From Candidatus Caccoplasma merdavium (lineage in GTDB: Bacteria > Bacteroidota > Bacteroidia > Bacteroidales > UBA11471): DNA of 64,000 nucleotides. The position numbers and the translations under genes were made by a program. The DNA lies in contig DVLI01000017.1 in NCBI GenBank assembly GCA_018715595.1, forward strand, positions 1-64,000, read 5' to 3'. Shown piece after piece: positions 13,722-23,028 of the stretch. The notes below the pieces were generated by a model. It did not search any database and was not told the origin of the DNA. It worked only from the letters and a program-made list of their open reading frames with translations. How positions within the stretch are numbered: position 1 is the first letter of the stretch; each line of letters opens with the position of its first letter.

Positions 13722-13871
13722 TTATTCCCGACATTGACCAGAATCTCTTTTGATGAGCATGACGTCATTATCCGCTTTGACGAAGAAGTCGACGGTATGA
13801 AATTTCGAGTGGAGGTATATACCAAAATATCCGTGATTGTGTTTGGTAGGTCCTGTCTCCTGTTTTGGCGC
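13722..13871 (-). pseudogene. Possible C-terminal gene remnant
   Basis: A 49-codon open frame without a start codon, ending at TAA (13722-13724) and bounded upstream by an in-frame stop. It uses host-like codons and reads as plausible protein (for example HNHGYFGIYLHSKF and VDFFVKADNDVMLIKRD). It may be the tail of a lost gene. It is too short to identify, and a chance open frame is quite possible. Confidence 0.2.
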
Positions 13872-14025
13872 TTATCCTTTATTCATTATACTTTATAAAA
13901 AGAGAATGTTGCACCGGCAGAAAAAATCGGGCAAGTTTTTTTTCTGAGCCCTCCTTTTATTATCTTTGAGGCGGGAAGATAGGATGCGGCTCGGCACAAC
14001 TAAACTCGAAAACTTCGTTTTCTTG

Positions 14026-14057
14026 TTTGTTTCTGCTCTCGCCTTTCGCTATCTTTG
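14026..14057 (+). promoter_or_regulatory. Promoter of the first pectin-locus operon
   Basis: TTTG (14026-14029), 20 nt, TATCTTTG (14050-14057): a full match to the Bacteroidota consensus. A transcript would begin about 20 nt before the GH95 start codon. Confidence 0.75.
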
Positions 14058-14085
14058 TTCTTGTTTCGTCATATAGTCGCCGACC

Positions 14086-16599
14086 ATGAACTACTGTTCC
14101 CCGTTTTTCCCTTCTGTCGGAAGAGGCATTTTATCCATTCCCCGATGCAGCTTTGCATGCATTGTGGCCGTCCTTGCCTGTGCCTTGCCTGCCCGGTCGC
14201 AGGAGCCGTTGAAGTTATGGTATGACAAGCCGGCCGAGGAGTGGGTCGAAGCCTTGCCGTTGGGAAATGGCCGACTTGGTGCGATGGTGTTTGGCGGGGT
14301 GAGCGATGAGCTGATTCAACTCAATGAGTCGTCGCTCTGGTCGGGACTTCCTCGCGAGACGGGCTCCCATGCCGATGCCCGTGCCTGTTTGCCGGCTGTG
14401 CGCGAGGCGGTTTTCTCGGGCGATTTGTCGAAAGCCGAGCAGTTGTGCCGCCAATTACAAGGTCCTTATAGCGAAAGCTATCTTCCTTTGGGCGATTTGC
14501 ATATTTCCTATCTGATGCCGCGTTCGGTACCGACCGACTATTATCGTGAGCTCGATATTTCGCGGGCGCTTGCCGCTACCCGTTTCACCGTGGCCGGTGT
14601 CACCTATGAACGGGAACTCTTTGTCTCGGCTCCCGATAGTGTTTTGGTGATTCGTCTTTCGGCATCGCGCAAGAATGCCCTTACGCTTCGTCTCTCGTTT
14701 TCCTCGCAGTTGCGTTGCCGGGTGGAGGCTCCGGCGGCAGATGAGTTGGTCATGTACGGTTGCGCCCCGGCGCGGCTCGACCCCAACTATTATCAGGTGG
14801 CCGGCCGTGAGCCGGTTGCCTATGAAGTGGAGGGGCATACCGGAATGCGTTTCCGCACCTGCATGAAGGTGCAGTCAGCCGATGGCACGGTATCGTCCGA
14901 CGCAGGGGGCATATCGGTCGACAGGGCGACCGAGGTGGTCGTTTTGCTCTCGGCCGCCACCAGCTTTAACGGCTATGACAAATACCCCGACAGCGAGGGT
15001 CGCGACGAAAAGGCTTTGGCCGAGCTCCCTTTGCGCGGAGCCTCGGCTCGCTCTTATAAATCGTTGAAAAGTCGTCATGTCGATGATTATCGCACCTATT
15101 TCGACCGCTTCTTCCTCTCTTTGGGCGAGACGGCCGATTCGTTGAAGGCTCTGCCTACCAACCGCCGACTGCTTGCCTATGCCGGGGGGACGACCGACCC
15201 CGAACTCGAAACCCTTTATTTCCAATATGGCCGCTACCTCTTGATTTCTTCTTCTCGCGAAGGAGGGCTTCCGGCCAACCTCCAAGGCATTTGGAATCCC
15301 CATCTGCAAGCCCCGTGGAGTTCGAACTACACCATCAACATCAATACCGAAATGAATTATTGGCCGGCCGAGGTCACCTCCCTCCCCGAGATGCACACCC
15401 CGCTTCTCGACTGGATTGTCTCCGACCTTTCCCGCTCGGGTGCTGTGACGGCGGCTGCATATTATGGTTGCGACGGTTGGGTGGCGCATCAGAATTCCGA
15501 CATTTGGGCGTTGAGCAACGCCGTGGGCGACAAGACGGGCGACCCCAAGTGGGCCAACTGGTATATGGGCGGCAACTGGCTGTGCCGTCATCTCTATGAG
15601 CATTATGCCTTTACGCGCGACGAAAAATTCTTGCGCGAAAAAGTTTATCCCACGATGAAGGGGGCGGCTCGTTTCTGTCTCGACTGGCTGGTCGAGAGAG
15701 ACGGATGTTTCCTCACGGTCCCCTCGACTTCGCCCGAGAACGATTACCGCCTGAACGGTGAAAAACATTCGGTGACAATGGGGTCGACGATGGACATGTC
15801 GATTATTTGGGACCTTTTTACCAACCTTATCGAAGTGTCGACCCGTTTGGACACTGATGCGGCGTTCCGCGACACCCTTGTGGCGGTTCGTGACCGGCTC
15901 TACCCCTTGCGCATCGGCAGCCGGGGGCAACTCCTGGAATGGCAGGAAGAGTATGAAGAGGTCGACCCGCATCACCGGCATGTCTCTCATCTCTACGGCC
16001 TTTATCCCGGACGGCAGATTTCTCCCCTGCACACGCCGCGTTATGCCGAGGCGTGCCGCCGCACGCTCGAATTGCGGGGCGATGGCGGTACCGGGTGGAG
16101 CAAGGCGTGGAAAATCAATTTCTGGGCCCGTCTGCTCGATGGCGACCATGCCTACAAGATGGTGCGCGACATCATGCGGGCGGTGGGGCCCGGCACGCCC
16201 AACAAGGGTGGTGGGACTTATCCCAACCTTTTCGATGCGCACCCGCCTTTCCAAATCGATGGGAACTTTGGCGCCACGGCCGGCCTGGCCGAGATGCTGT
16301 TGCAGAGCCACATGGGCGAAATACACCTCTTGCCGGCTTGCCCGGCCGCATGGCCGCAAGGCGAGGTGCGCGGCCTGAGAGCCCGGGGCGGATTCGATGT
16401 CTCGTTCTCCTGGCACGATGGCCGGGTGGTCAAGGGAACGCTCCGTTCGCTGGTGGGGGAGACCTGCACGTTGCGGTCGGCTCAACCCTTGTCGGTCAAA
16501 GGTGCAAAGGTCTCGGTGCGCCGCGACGGCGATTATTATCTCTATACGTTTGCCACCCGGGCCGGAGCCCGGTATGGAATTGTGCCCGAAAACAAATAA
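14086..16599 (+). CDS. GH95 family alpha-L-fucosidase / alpha-L-galactosidase
   Basis: An 837-residue exported enzyme with a signal peptide cleaved near ALPARSQ (about residue 39). The N-terminal beta-sandwich (WYDKPAEEWVEALPLGNGRLGAMVFGG begins it, from about residue 44) is followed by the (alpha/alpha)6 catalytic barrel and a small C-terminal beta domain; this is the usual GH95 length and order. By analogy with the Bifidobacterium AfcA enzyme, the water-activating pair is Asn418 and Asn420 in TININTEMNYW, the general acid is Glu551 in STSPEN, and Asp725 lies in QIDGNFG. All are present, so an inverting hydrolase is expected. In pectin loci this family often removes alpha-L-galactose or fucose caps from side chains. 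It is the first gene of a three-gene operon, with only 13 nt to the next gene. Confidence 0.9.
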   Translation: MNYCSPFFPSVGRGILSIPRCSFACIVAVLACALPARSQEPLKLWYDKPAEEWVEALPLGNGRLGAMVFGGVSDELIQLNESSLWSGLPRETGSHADARACLPAVREAVFSGDLSKAEQLCRQLQGPYSESYLPLGDLHISYLMPRSVPTDYYRELDISRALAATRFTVAGVTYERELFVSAPDSVLVIRLSASRKNALTLRLSFSSQLRCRVEAPAADELVMYGCAPARLDPNYYQVAGREPVAYEVEGHTGMRFRTCMKVQSADGTVSSDAGGISVDRATEVVVLLSAATSFNGYDKYPDSEGRDEKALAELPLRGASARSYKSLKSRHVDDYRTYFDRFFLSLGETADSLKALPTNRRLLAYAGGTTDPELETLYFQYGRYLLISSSREGGLPANLQGIWNPHLQAPWSSNYTININTEMNYWPAEVTSLPEMHTPLLDWIVSDLSRSGAVTAAAYYGCDGWVAHQNSDIWALSNAVGDKTGDPKWANWYMGGNWLCRHLYEHYAFTRDEKFLREKVYPTMKGAARFCLDWLVERDGCFLTVPSTSPENDYRLNGEKHSVTMGSTMDMSIIWDLFTNLIEVSTRLDTDAAFRDTLVAVRDRLYPLRIGSRGQLLEWQEEYEEVDPHHRHVSHLYGLYPGRQISPLHTPRYAEACRRTLELRGDGGTGWSKAWKINFWARLLDGDHAYKMVRDIMRAVGPGTPNKGGGTYPNLFDAHPPFQIDGNFGATAGLAEMLLQSHMGEIHLLPACPAAWPQGEVRGLRARGGFDVSFSWHDGRVVKGTLRSLVGETCTLRSAQPLSVKGAKVSVRRDGDYYLYTFATRAGARYGIVPENK

Positions 16600-16612
16600 A
16601 ACAACATAACCG

Positions 16613-19033
16613 ATGAAACGAACGCTTTTTTTACCTTTCCTTTTCTTGGCGTTGGCCGTGGTTGCCCAACCCCGACAGGAAATCTATTTAGAAAAAAACT
16701 GGCGCTTTACCCGAGGCGATGTGACGGGCGCGGCCGAACCGGCTTTCGACGACAGCCGGTGGGAGAGGGTCGAAGTTCCGCACGATTGGGCCATTTACGG
16801 GCCGTTCGATAAGAATATCGACAAGCAGGTCGTGGCCATCGAGCAGAACGGGGAGACTGTCCCCACCGAAAAGACCGGTCGCACGGGAGCTTTGCCCTAT
16901 ATCGGCGTGGGCTGGTACCGCACCACCTTTACCGTGCCGCAAGGGCGTCGGGCCCTTTTGCTTTTCGATGGGGCGATGAGCCGACCCTGCGTGTATGTCA
17001 ACGGGCAGGAGGCCGGACGGTGGGCCTATGGTTATACGCCATTCTATATCGATGTGACACCCTACCTTCGTGACGGGAATAATACCTTGGCCGTGCGGCT
17101 CGAAAATCGACCCGAGAGCTCGCGTTGGTATCCCGGAGCCGGCCTTTACCGTCCCGTAAGGTTGATTCTCACGGGCGACGTGGCTGTGCGCATGTGGGGC
17201 ACGCGCGTCACCACCCCTGTCGTTACGGCCGAGAATGCTTTGGTGCAGGTCGATGCCGAGATAGAAAATACCGAAGGGCATGACCTCGACATATCGACGG
17301 TCATTTACGACGCCACGGGCAACCCGGTGGCCCGGGCCGAGGCACAGGAACTCTTTTTCGACGGTACCACGACCGCCCGGCTGACCCTGCAAAATCCCCG
17401 GTTGTGGTCGCCCGAGTCGCCCGAGCTTTATACGGCGGTGGTGTCGGTCAAAGAATATGGGGAGCTGCTCGATGAATATACGACGCGCTTCGGCGTGCGT
17501 ACGATTGAATTTTCGCCCGAAAAGGGATTCCTCCTCAACGGCGTGCCACGCAAGTTCAAGGGCGTGTGCCTGCACCATGACCTCGGCCCGCTGGGGGCGG
17601 CGGTCAACAAGGCCGCGTTGCGCCGACAGTTGCTCATCATGAAGGAGATGGGTTGCGATGCCATTCGCACGGCTCATAACATACCGGCACCGTGGCAGAT
17701 GGAGTTGTGCGACGAGGTGGGCCTCATGGTCATGGCCGAGTCGTTCGACGAGTGGGCCATTGCCAAGTGCAAGAACGGTTACAATCTTTTCTTTGACGAG
17801 TGGGCCGAGAAAGATTTGGTCAATCTGATACGCTGCCACCGCAACCACCCTTCCATCGTGATGTGGAGCATCGGAAACGAGGTGAACGAGCAGAGCCGTG
17901 CCGGCGGGGGCAAGGTGGCCAAGTTCTTGCAGGACATCTGTCACCGCGAAGACCCCACCCGGCCTGTCACCGTGGGAATGGACCGTCCCGACCATGCCAT
18001 GAAAAATCAGTTTGCCGCCGTGCTCGACATTCCCGGCCTCAACTATCGCCTGCATCGCTATGTCGACAGTTACAAGCAGATGCCGCAGCGCATGATTTTG
18101 GGCTCGGAGACCGCCTCGACCATCAGTTCGCGCGGTGTTTACAAGTTCCCCGTCGAACCGACCAAGGGAGCCATGTATGACGATGCGCAATGCAGCTCGT
18201 ACGATTTGGGTGCCTGCTCCTGGTCGAACCTGCCCGACGACGATTGGGCTTTCCAGGACGACAAGCCTTGGGTCATCGGCGAGTTTGTCTGGACGGGATT
18301 CGATTACCTGGGTGAGCCTACTCCCTATGACGATGTGTGGCCTTCGCGCAGTTCCTATTTCGGCATTTGCGACCTGGCCGGTCTGCCCAAGGACCGTTAT
18401 TACCTCTACCGCAGCCGTTGGAACACCCTCTCGCCCACGCTGCATCTCCTCCCGCACTGGAACTGGGAGGGGCGCGAAGGCGAGGTTACTCCCGTATATT
18501 GCTATACCAGCTACCCGTCGGCCGAGCTGTTTGTCAATGGCAAGTCGCAGGGCCGTCGCACCAAAGACCCTTCGCAACCCTACGACCGTTACCGCTTGCG
18601 TTGGAACGAGGTGGTATATGAGCCGGGCGTGGTGAAGGTCGTCGCCTATGACGAGAAGGGAAATGCCGTGGCCGAGAAAGAGATGCGCACGGCGGGGCGT
18701 CCCCATCATTTGGTGTTGACTCCCGACCGCACCGAGTTGACGGCCAATGGCAAAGACCTGGCCTTCGTTACGGTGCAGGCCGTCGATGAGGCCGGTAATC
18801 CTTGTCCCTTGGCCGACAATGCCTTGAACTTTGAGGTTTCCGGAGCCGGGGAGTACCGTGCCGCCTGCAACGGCGATGCCACGTCGACCGAGTTGTTCCA
18901 TCTCCCGACCATGAAGCTGTTCAACGGCCAGTTGGTCGTTATCGTGCGCACGCACGAGCAGCCGGGCGAAATCACCCTGACGGTTTCGGGAAAGGGCTTG
19001 GAAACCGCCAATCTGCGATTGAAAAGCAAGTAA
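16613..19033 (+). CDS. GH2 beta-galactosidase-like enzyme
   Basis: An 806-residue secreted GH2 enzyme with a signal peptide ending VAQ near residue 19. Order of parts: jelly-roll sugar-binding domain (about 25-185), immunoglobulin-like domain (about 190-290), TIM barrel (about 295-590), a DUF4982-type module (about 620-690) and a C-terminal Ig-like domain (about 705-806, LTPDRTELTANGKD). Catalytic acid/base is Glu423 in MWSIGNEV, and the nucleophile is Glu499 in GSETAST. This architecture is typical of Bacteroidales beta-galactosidases acting on galactan or arabinogalactan side chains in the periplasm; other GH2 specificities such as beta-glucuronidase cannot be excluded. It is sandwiched between GH95 and an SGNH esterase in the same operon (gaps 13 and 25 nt). 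Confidence 0.9.
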   Translation: MKRTLFLPFLFLALAVVAQPRQEIYLEKNWRFTRGDVTGAAEPAFDDSRWERVEVPHDWAIYGPFDKNIDKQVVAIEQNGETVPTEKTGRTGALPYIGVGWYRTTFTVPQGRRALLLFDGAMSRPCVYVNGQEAGRWAYGYTPFYIDVTPYLRDGNNTLAVRLENRPESSRWYPGAGLYRPVRLILTGDVAVRMWGTRVTTPVVTAENALVQVDAEIENTEGHDLDISTVIYDATGNPVARAEAQELFFDGTTTARLTLQNPRLWSPESPELYTAVVSVKEYGELLDEYTTRFGVRTIEFSPEKGFLLNGVPRKFKGVCLHHDLGPLGAAVNKAALRRQLLIMKEMGCDAIRTAHNIPAPWQMELCDEVGLMVMAESFDEWAIAKCKNGYNLFFDEWAEKDLVNLIRCHRNHPSIVMWSIGNEVNEQSRAGGGKVAKFLQDICHREDPTRPVTVGMDRPDHAMKNQFAAVLDIPGLNYRLHRYVDSYKQMPQRMILGSETASTISSRGVYKFPVEPTKGAMYDDAQCSSYDLGACSWSNLPDDDWAFQDDKPWVIGEFVWTGFDYLGEPTPYDDVWPSRSSYFGICDLAGLPKDRYYLYRSRWNTLSPTLHLLPHWNWEGREGEVTPVYCYTSYPSAELFVNGKSQGRRTKDPSQPYDRYRLRWNEVVYEPGVVKVVAYDEKGNAVAEKEMRTAGRPHHLVLTPDRTELTANGKDLAFVTVQAVDEAGNPCPLADNALNFEVSGAGEYRAACNGDATSTELFHLPTMKLFNGQLVVIVRTHEQPGEITLTVSGKGLETANLRLKSK

Positions 19034-19058
19034 TGATCGAATTAAATCGAGATAAATC

Positions 19059-19826
19059 ATGAAAAAACGTATTTTGTTTCTAACCTGCCTTTGCCTGTCG
19101 ATGTGCTATGCCGGGGCGCAGGACCTGCATGTCGTCTTTATCGGGAACAGTATTACACAAGGTGTTCAACTCAAAGATGCCAAGACCGAGGCTCCCCCTG
19201 CACAGGCCGCCCTCTTCTTGCAAGAGCAGGTCAAGGGGACGGTTGAGTTCCGCAACTGTGGGCGAAGCGGCCGCACGACCCTCAATTTCCTGCCGGTGAC
19301 CGATACCGAATTTCCCAAAGTGCTGGCGGCGGCCGACGAGCTGGCGGCCAAGAAAGGCGTGCTGTTGTTCTCGATGATGTTGGGTACCAACGACAGCGCC
19401 GTGCGCGGCCCGCTCGGGGCGCCGGTGCACCCGGTCTCTTACTATACTAATATGCAGGCCATCATCGATGCTTTGCTCGCGCGTTATCCCAAGGCGTTGG
19501 TCGTATTGCAGCGTCCCACCTGGTACAGCCCCAATACCTACAACTCGTCGACCTACCTGGCCGAGGGGCTCAAACGCCTGCAATCTTATTCGCCCATGCT
19601 CGACAAGTTGGTCGAGAACTATGCCCAAAAATGCCCCGGGCAAGTTTTCCTCGGCGACACTTTGGCCTTTGACTATTTCAAGGAACATCATTTGACGCAC
19701 CTCATTCCCGAGTCGGGTCAGGCCGGGACGTTCTATCTACACCCCAACAAGACCGGAGCCAAGGAGCTGGGGCGTTTCTGGGCCGAAGCGATTTTGCGCT
19801 GCTTGCCCGACAAGATGAAGAAATAA
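19059..19826 (+). CDS. SGNH/GDSL-family esterase
   Basis: A 255-residue secreted protein (signal peptide ending GAQ near residue 21) with the four SGNH blocks: Ser31 in IGNSIT, Gly in GRSGRTT, GTND at 109-112, and His228 in FYLHPN. The catalytic Ser and His are both in place, with the usual Asp probably three residues before His replaced by a Tyr-rich segment (FYLH), which is seen in some members. A carbohydrate esterase (acetyl or similar) acting on side-chain decorations is likely. The final gene of the GH95-GH2-SGNH operon; the following 198-nt gap contains a new promoter. It is a different subfamily from the CE12 esterase at 33342. Confidence 0.8.
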   Translation: MKKRILFLTCLCLSMCYAGAQDLHVVFIGNSITQGVQLKDAKTEAPPAQAALFLQEQVKGTVEFRNCGRSGRTTLNFLPVTDTEFPKVLAAADELAAKKGVLLFSMMLGTNDSAVRGPLGAPVHPVSYYTNMQAIIDALLARYPKALVVLQRPTWYSPNTYNSSTYLAEGLKRLQSYSPMLDKLVENYAQKCPGQVFLGDTLAFDYFKEHHLTHLIPESGQAGTFYLHPNKTGAKELGRFWAEAILRCLPDKMKK

Positions 19827-19958
19827 CCGCGTTGTCATTGGCCTGAAATCAGCGGAGTGAGGTCCCGTCTCTTTTCCCGGCGGAGCCTTGAAAATCGACA
19901 GAGAATCTTTTCCCTGCCGATTTTTTTCTGCCGGTCGCGGAATATAGGCGGCGAATAA

Positions 19959-19990
19959 TTTGGATTATTACGCCTAAGTTCCTAAATTTG
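19959..19990 (+). promoter_or_regulatory. Promoter of the arabinofuranosidase operon
   Basis: TTTG (19959-19962), 20 nt, TAAATTTG (19983-19990). Transcription would begin near 19997, which rules out the upstream in-frame ATG at 19998 as a start and favours 20025. Confidence 0.75.
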
Positions 19991-20024
19991 TGTTGCGGTG
20001 TATAGATTACACTTAATAAGTACC

Positions 20025-21014
20025 ATGAAAAGACCCGTCATTCTTTGGAGTTTTATACTCTGTTTGTTTACCGTGAGCGGTTTTGCGCAGGCTCAGGAAG
20101 TAAGCCGGCAACCCGACTCGCTCTATCTCTTTTCCTATTTTACCAATAAAGATGCCAATCGTCACGGCATGCACTATGCGTGGAGTGCCGACGGTTATGT
20201 GTGGAACACCATAGGCGCCCCGCTGGGCTTTTTACAACCCGACACGGCGAGTGACGCCCCCCGCCTGCGTGACCCTTTCTTGTTGCAGGACAAAAAAGGT
20301 ATTTGGCATTGCGTGTGGACGACCAACTGGGAGGCGCCTCACATAGGATATGCCTCTTCGCCCGACCTCATACATTGGAGCGAACCCCGCCTGTTGTATG
20401 TCATGCAGAGTGCCGGTTATGAGCCCCGTAACTGCTGGGCGCCCGAGATGCTCTATGACGAAGAGAACGACCGCTACCTCATCTTTTGGGCCAGTACCAT
20501 AAAGGTCGACGGGCAGTGGCGCGTCGAGGAGGGAAAGAAATACGACAACCGCATGTATTATACCTCGACGCGCGACTTCGAGACGTTCGAGCCGGCCCGT
20601 CCGTTCCTCGACTACGGTTACAATGTCATCGACGCTACGGTGCAGCGCATCGGCGACACCTATTACATGATATACAAGGACGAACGCGAATTGCCCGAAC
20701 CTCACAAATACCTGCTTGTCGCTACATCGAAGCAGGCGGCCGGTCCGTATCTCCCGCTTACCGGCAAGCCCTTTACCCCGGCTTGGGTCGAAGGCCCGAC
20801 TTTTATCGAGTTGCCCGACGGCTCCTACATCTGTTACATGGACAATTACCGCAAACACTGGTATAGTGCCATGACGACCCGCGACTTCGTGCATTGGCAA
20901 GAGGCGCCGCAAAAGTTGCGCATGCCGTCGGGGGCAGCACACGGTGCCGTGCTGAAAGTGCCGACGTCGCTCGTCGATACGCTGCTCCGTTATGCGTCGC
21001 AGCAGGACAGATAG
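20025..21014 (+). CDS. GH43-like arabinosidase/xylosidase-type enzyme
   Basis: A 329-residue secreted enzyme. I take the ATG at 20025 (MKRPVILWSF), because it begins a good signal peptide and the nearby promoter would place the transcript start at the earlier ATG. The mature part reads as a five-bladed propeller: HGMHYAWSADGYVWN, Asp83 in RLRDPFLL as the probable base, GIWHCVWTTNWEAPHIGYASS in part, then NCWAPEM, and Glu256 in WVEGPTF as the probable acid. These are the hallmarks of GH43 and related propeller hydrolases. With two GH51 enzymes behind it in the same operon (gaps 48 and 13 nt), an arabinan or arabinogalactan target is likely. The exact subfamily is uncertain. Confidence 0.8.
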   Translation: MKRPVILWSFILCLFTVSGFAQAQEVSRQPDSLYLFSYFTNKDANRHGMHYAWSADGYVWNTIGAPLGFLQPDTASDAPRLRDPFLLQDKKGIWHCVWTTNWEAPHIGYASSPDLIHWSEPRLLYVMQSAGYEPRNCWAPEMLYDEENDRYLIFWASTIKVDGQWRVEEGKKYDNRMYYTSTRDFETFEPARPFLDYGYNVIDATVQRIGDTYYMIYKDERELPEPHKYLLVATSKQAAGPYLPLTGKPFTPAWVEGPTFIELPDGSYICYMDNYRKHWYSAMTTRDFVHWQEAPQKLRMPSGAAHGAVLKVPTSLVDTLLRYASQQDR

Positions 21015-21062
21015 GCTCATCTTTTTCCCCTTGAAACACACTTCCTACAATTTCATACCGCG

Positions 21063-23015
21063 ATGAAGATAAAAAAGACTTATGCCTTGCTGTTGGCGGC
21101 TGTGGCGTTCCCACTGTCGGCCCAGCGCACCCTTACGGTTTCGGTCAAGCCCGGAGCCGAGATAAATCCCGACATGTACGGCATCTTCTTTGAAGACATC
21201 AATTTCGGCGCCGATGGCGGCTTGTATGCCGAGCTGGTGAAGAACCGTTCTTTCGAGTTTGACTATCCGCTCATGGGCTGGACTCCCTTCGGCGAGGTCT
21301 CGGTAGAAACCGAAGCTCCCGCTTTTGACAGGAATCCGCATTATGTGCGACTTACCGAGAAAGGTTCCTATAAACGGGCCGGATTGCAGAATGAGGGCTT
21401 TGTCGATGGCATGAGCCTGGTGCGGGGCAAGGAGTACCGTCTCACCTTTTATGCCCGCCTGCAAAGCGAGAAACCGGTGCGGGTGAAAGTGGAGTTTGTG
21501 ACCTCGGCCAACAATCCCATGACCTCGGCCAGGGTGGAGGTCGCCTCGCCCGAGTGGCAGAAATATACGCTGGTGATGAAAGCCGGCAAGAGCGATGCCC
21601 ATGCCCGCCTGCGCTTGACGGTGGAAACGAAGGGTGTGCTCGACATCGACCATGTCTCGCTCTTCCCCGTCGATACCTGGAAGGGTCGCGAGAACGGCCT
21701 GCGTCGCGATTTGGTGCAGGCTCTTTATGATTTGAAGCCCGGCGTGTTCCGCTTCCCCGGCGGGTGCATTGTCGAGGGTTCCACACTCGAAAGCCGCTAT
21801 CAGTGGAAAAATTCGGTGGGCCCGGTCGAAAATCGCCCGTATAACGATAACCGTTGGAATTACACCTTCCGCCATCGTCTCTATCCCGACTATTACCAAA
21901 GTTACGGATTGGGATTCTATGAATACTTCCTGCTGTGCGAAGACATCGGTGCCGAGCCGTTGCCCGTCTTGAATTGCGGCATGGGTTGCCAATATCAGTC
22001 GGGCGAGCTGGTGCCGCTTGACGAGATGGATCCCTATGTGCAGGACGCCATCGACCTCGTGGAGTTTGCCAACGGCGATACCACCACGACGTGGGGCGCG
22101 TTGCGGGCCCGCATGGGACACCCTGCGCCTTTCGGCCTGAAATATCTCGGCATCGGAAACGAGCAGTGGGGGGAGGAGTTCGTGAAAAGAGAAGCCCTGT
22201 TTGTCGAGGCTCTTCGCAAGCATTGCCCCGGGATACTCATTGTCGGCTCTTCGGGTCCATCGGCCGACGGCGAGCAGTTTGAATATCTTTGGCCCGAGAT
22301 GAAACGGCTCAAAGTCGATTTTGTCGATGAGCACTATTACAAGCCGCCCGAGTGGTTCTATGCCAACGCCGGTCGCTATGATCGCTACGACCGCAAGGGG
22401 CCGAAGGTCTATGCCGGCGAGTATGCCTCGCACCACAAGTCGCGCGCCAACAATTTCGAAGCCGCCCTTTCCGAGGCGGCCTTCCTCACCGGCGTGGAGC
22501 GCAATGCCGATGTGGTGCGGCTGGCTACCTATGCCCCGTTGCTGGCCCATGTCGACGCTTGGCAGTGGCGCCCCGACATGATATGGTTCGACAACAGCCG
22601 GGTGCTGCTCACCCCCAATTATTATGTGCAGCAGCTCTATTCCCGTTATAAGGGCACGCACACGTTGCGTCTTACCGAGGAAGGGGAGGCGGTCAAGGGT
22701 GCCGACGGTCTCTATGCCAGCGCCGTGTACGATGCCGACTCTTCGCGCCTCATCGTGAAGGTGGCAAACACGGCTTCGCGTCGGCAAGAGGTCGTCCTGC
22801 AATTTGAGGGACTGAAACGGCGTCAGGCACTCTCGCCGGAGGCCCCGGTCGTCGTCATGCAGTCCGATGACAAAAATGCGGTCAATACCTTTGAAAATCC
22901 CGAAGCGGTCGTGCCGCAGCGCGCGACGGCCGTCGTCGAGGGGAATAGCTGTCGCTACACCCTCGCTCCGCAGTCGTTCCAGGTGATAATTATCCCGATA
23001 GTATCGAAACAATAG
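21063..23015 (+). CDS. GH51 alpha-L-arabinofuranosidase (long form)
   Basis: A 650-residue secreted enzyme (signal peptide ending SAQ near residue 21). The N-terminal TIM-barrel start ([19 protein letters not shown]) is followed by an inserted carbohydrate-binding beta-sandwich of about 150 residues (about 75-205). The remaining barrel and a C-terminal beta domain come next. Catalytic acid/base Glu lies in LGIGNEQWG (about residue 366) and the nucleophile Glu in YAGEYASH (about 452). The inserted module gives the CBM-containing GH51 layout common in Bacteroidales. It should release L-arabinofuranose from arabinan or arabinogalactan. Part of the GH43-GH51-GH51 operon. Confidence 0.92.
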   Translation: MKIKKTYALLLAAVAFPLSAQRTLTVSVKPGAEINPDMYGIFFEDINFGADGGLYAELVKNRSFEFDYPLMGWTPFGEVSVETEAPAFDRNPHYVRLTEKGSYKRAGLQNEGFVDGMSLVRGKEYRLTFYARLQSEKPVRVKVEFVTSANNPMTSARVEVASPEWQKYTLVMKAGKSDAHARLRLTVETKGVLDIDHVSLFPVDTWKGRENGLRRDLVQALYDLKPGVFRFPGGCIVEGSTLESRYQWKNSVGPVENRPYNDNRWNYTFRHRLYPDYYQSYGLGFYEYFLLCEDIGAEPLPVLNCGMGCQYQSGELVPLDEMDPYVQDAIDLVEFANGDTTTTWGALRARMGHPAPFGLKYLGIGNEQWGEEFVKREALFVEALRKHCPGILIVGSSGPSADGEQFEYLWPEMKRLKVDFVDEHYYKPPEWFYANAGRYDRYDRKGPKVYAGEYASHHKSRANNFEAALSEAAFLTGVERNADVVRLATYAPLLAHVDAWQWRPDMIWFDNSRVLLTPNYYVQQLYSRYKGTHTLRLTEEGEAVKGADGLYASAVYDADSSRLIVKVANTASRRQEVVLQFEGLKRRQALSPEAPVVVMQSDDKNAVNTFENPEAVVPQRATAVVEGNSCRYTLAPQSFQVIIIPIVSKQ

Positions 23016-23028
23016 ATTTGAAAATACG

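Larger units (their letters stand above)
13574..14085. other. Chromosomal gap between tRNA-Lys and the pectin locus
   Basis: Holds the tRNA promoter on the minus strand and the GH95 promoter on the plus strand, and between them a possible gene remnant (13722-13871). Overlapping short open frames on both strands have no start context or family features and are not annotated as genes. Confidence 0.5.

Noticed and set aside
14875-16485. Very long minus-strand open frames opposite the pectin-locus genes (also around 16688-19060, 24972-27437, 34495-37101, 52872-56147)
   Set aside because: They are antisense by-products of strongly GC-biased codon third positions. The plus-strand frames carry signal peptides, catalytic motifs and operon spacing; the minus frames have none.
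19998-20024. Upstream ATG (19998) as start of the GH43-like gene
   Set aside because: The promoter at 19959-19990 places the transcript start at that ATG, and the signal peptide begins at 20025.
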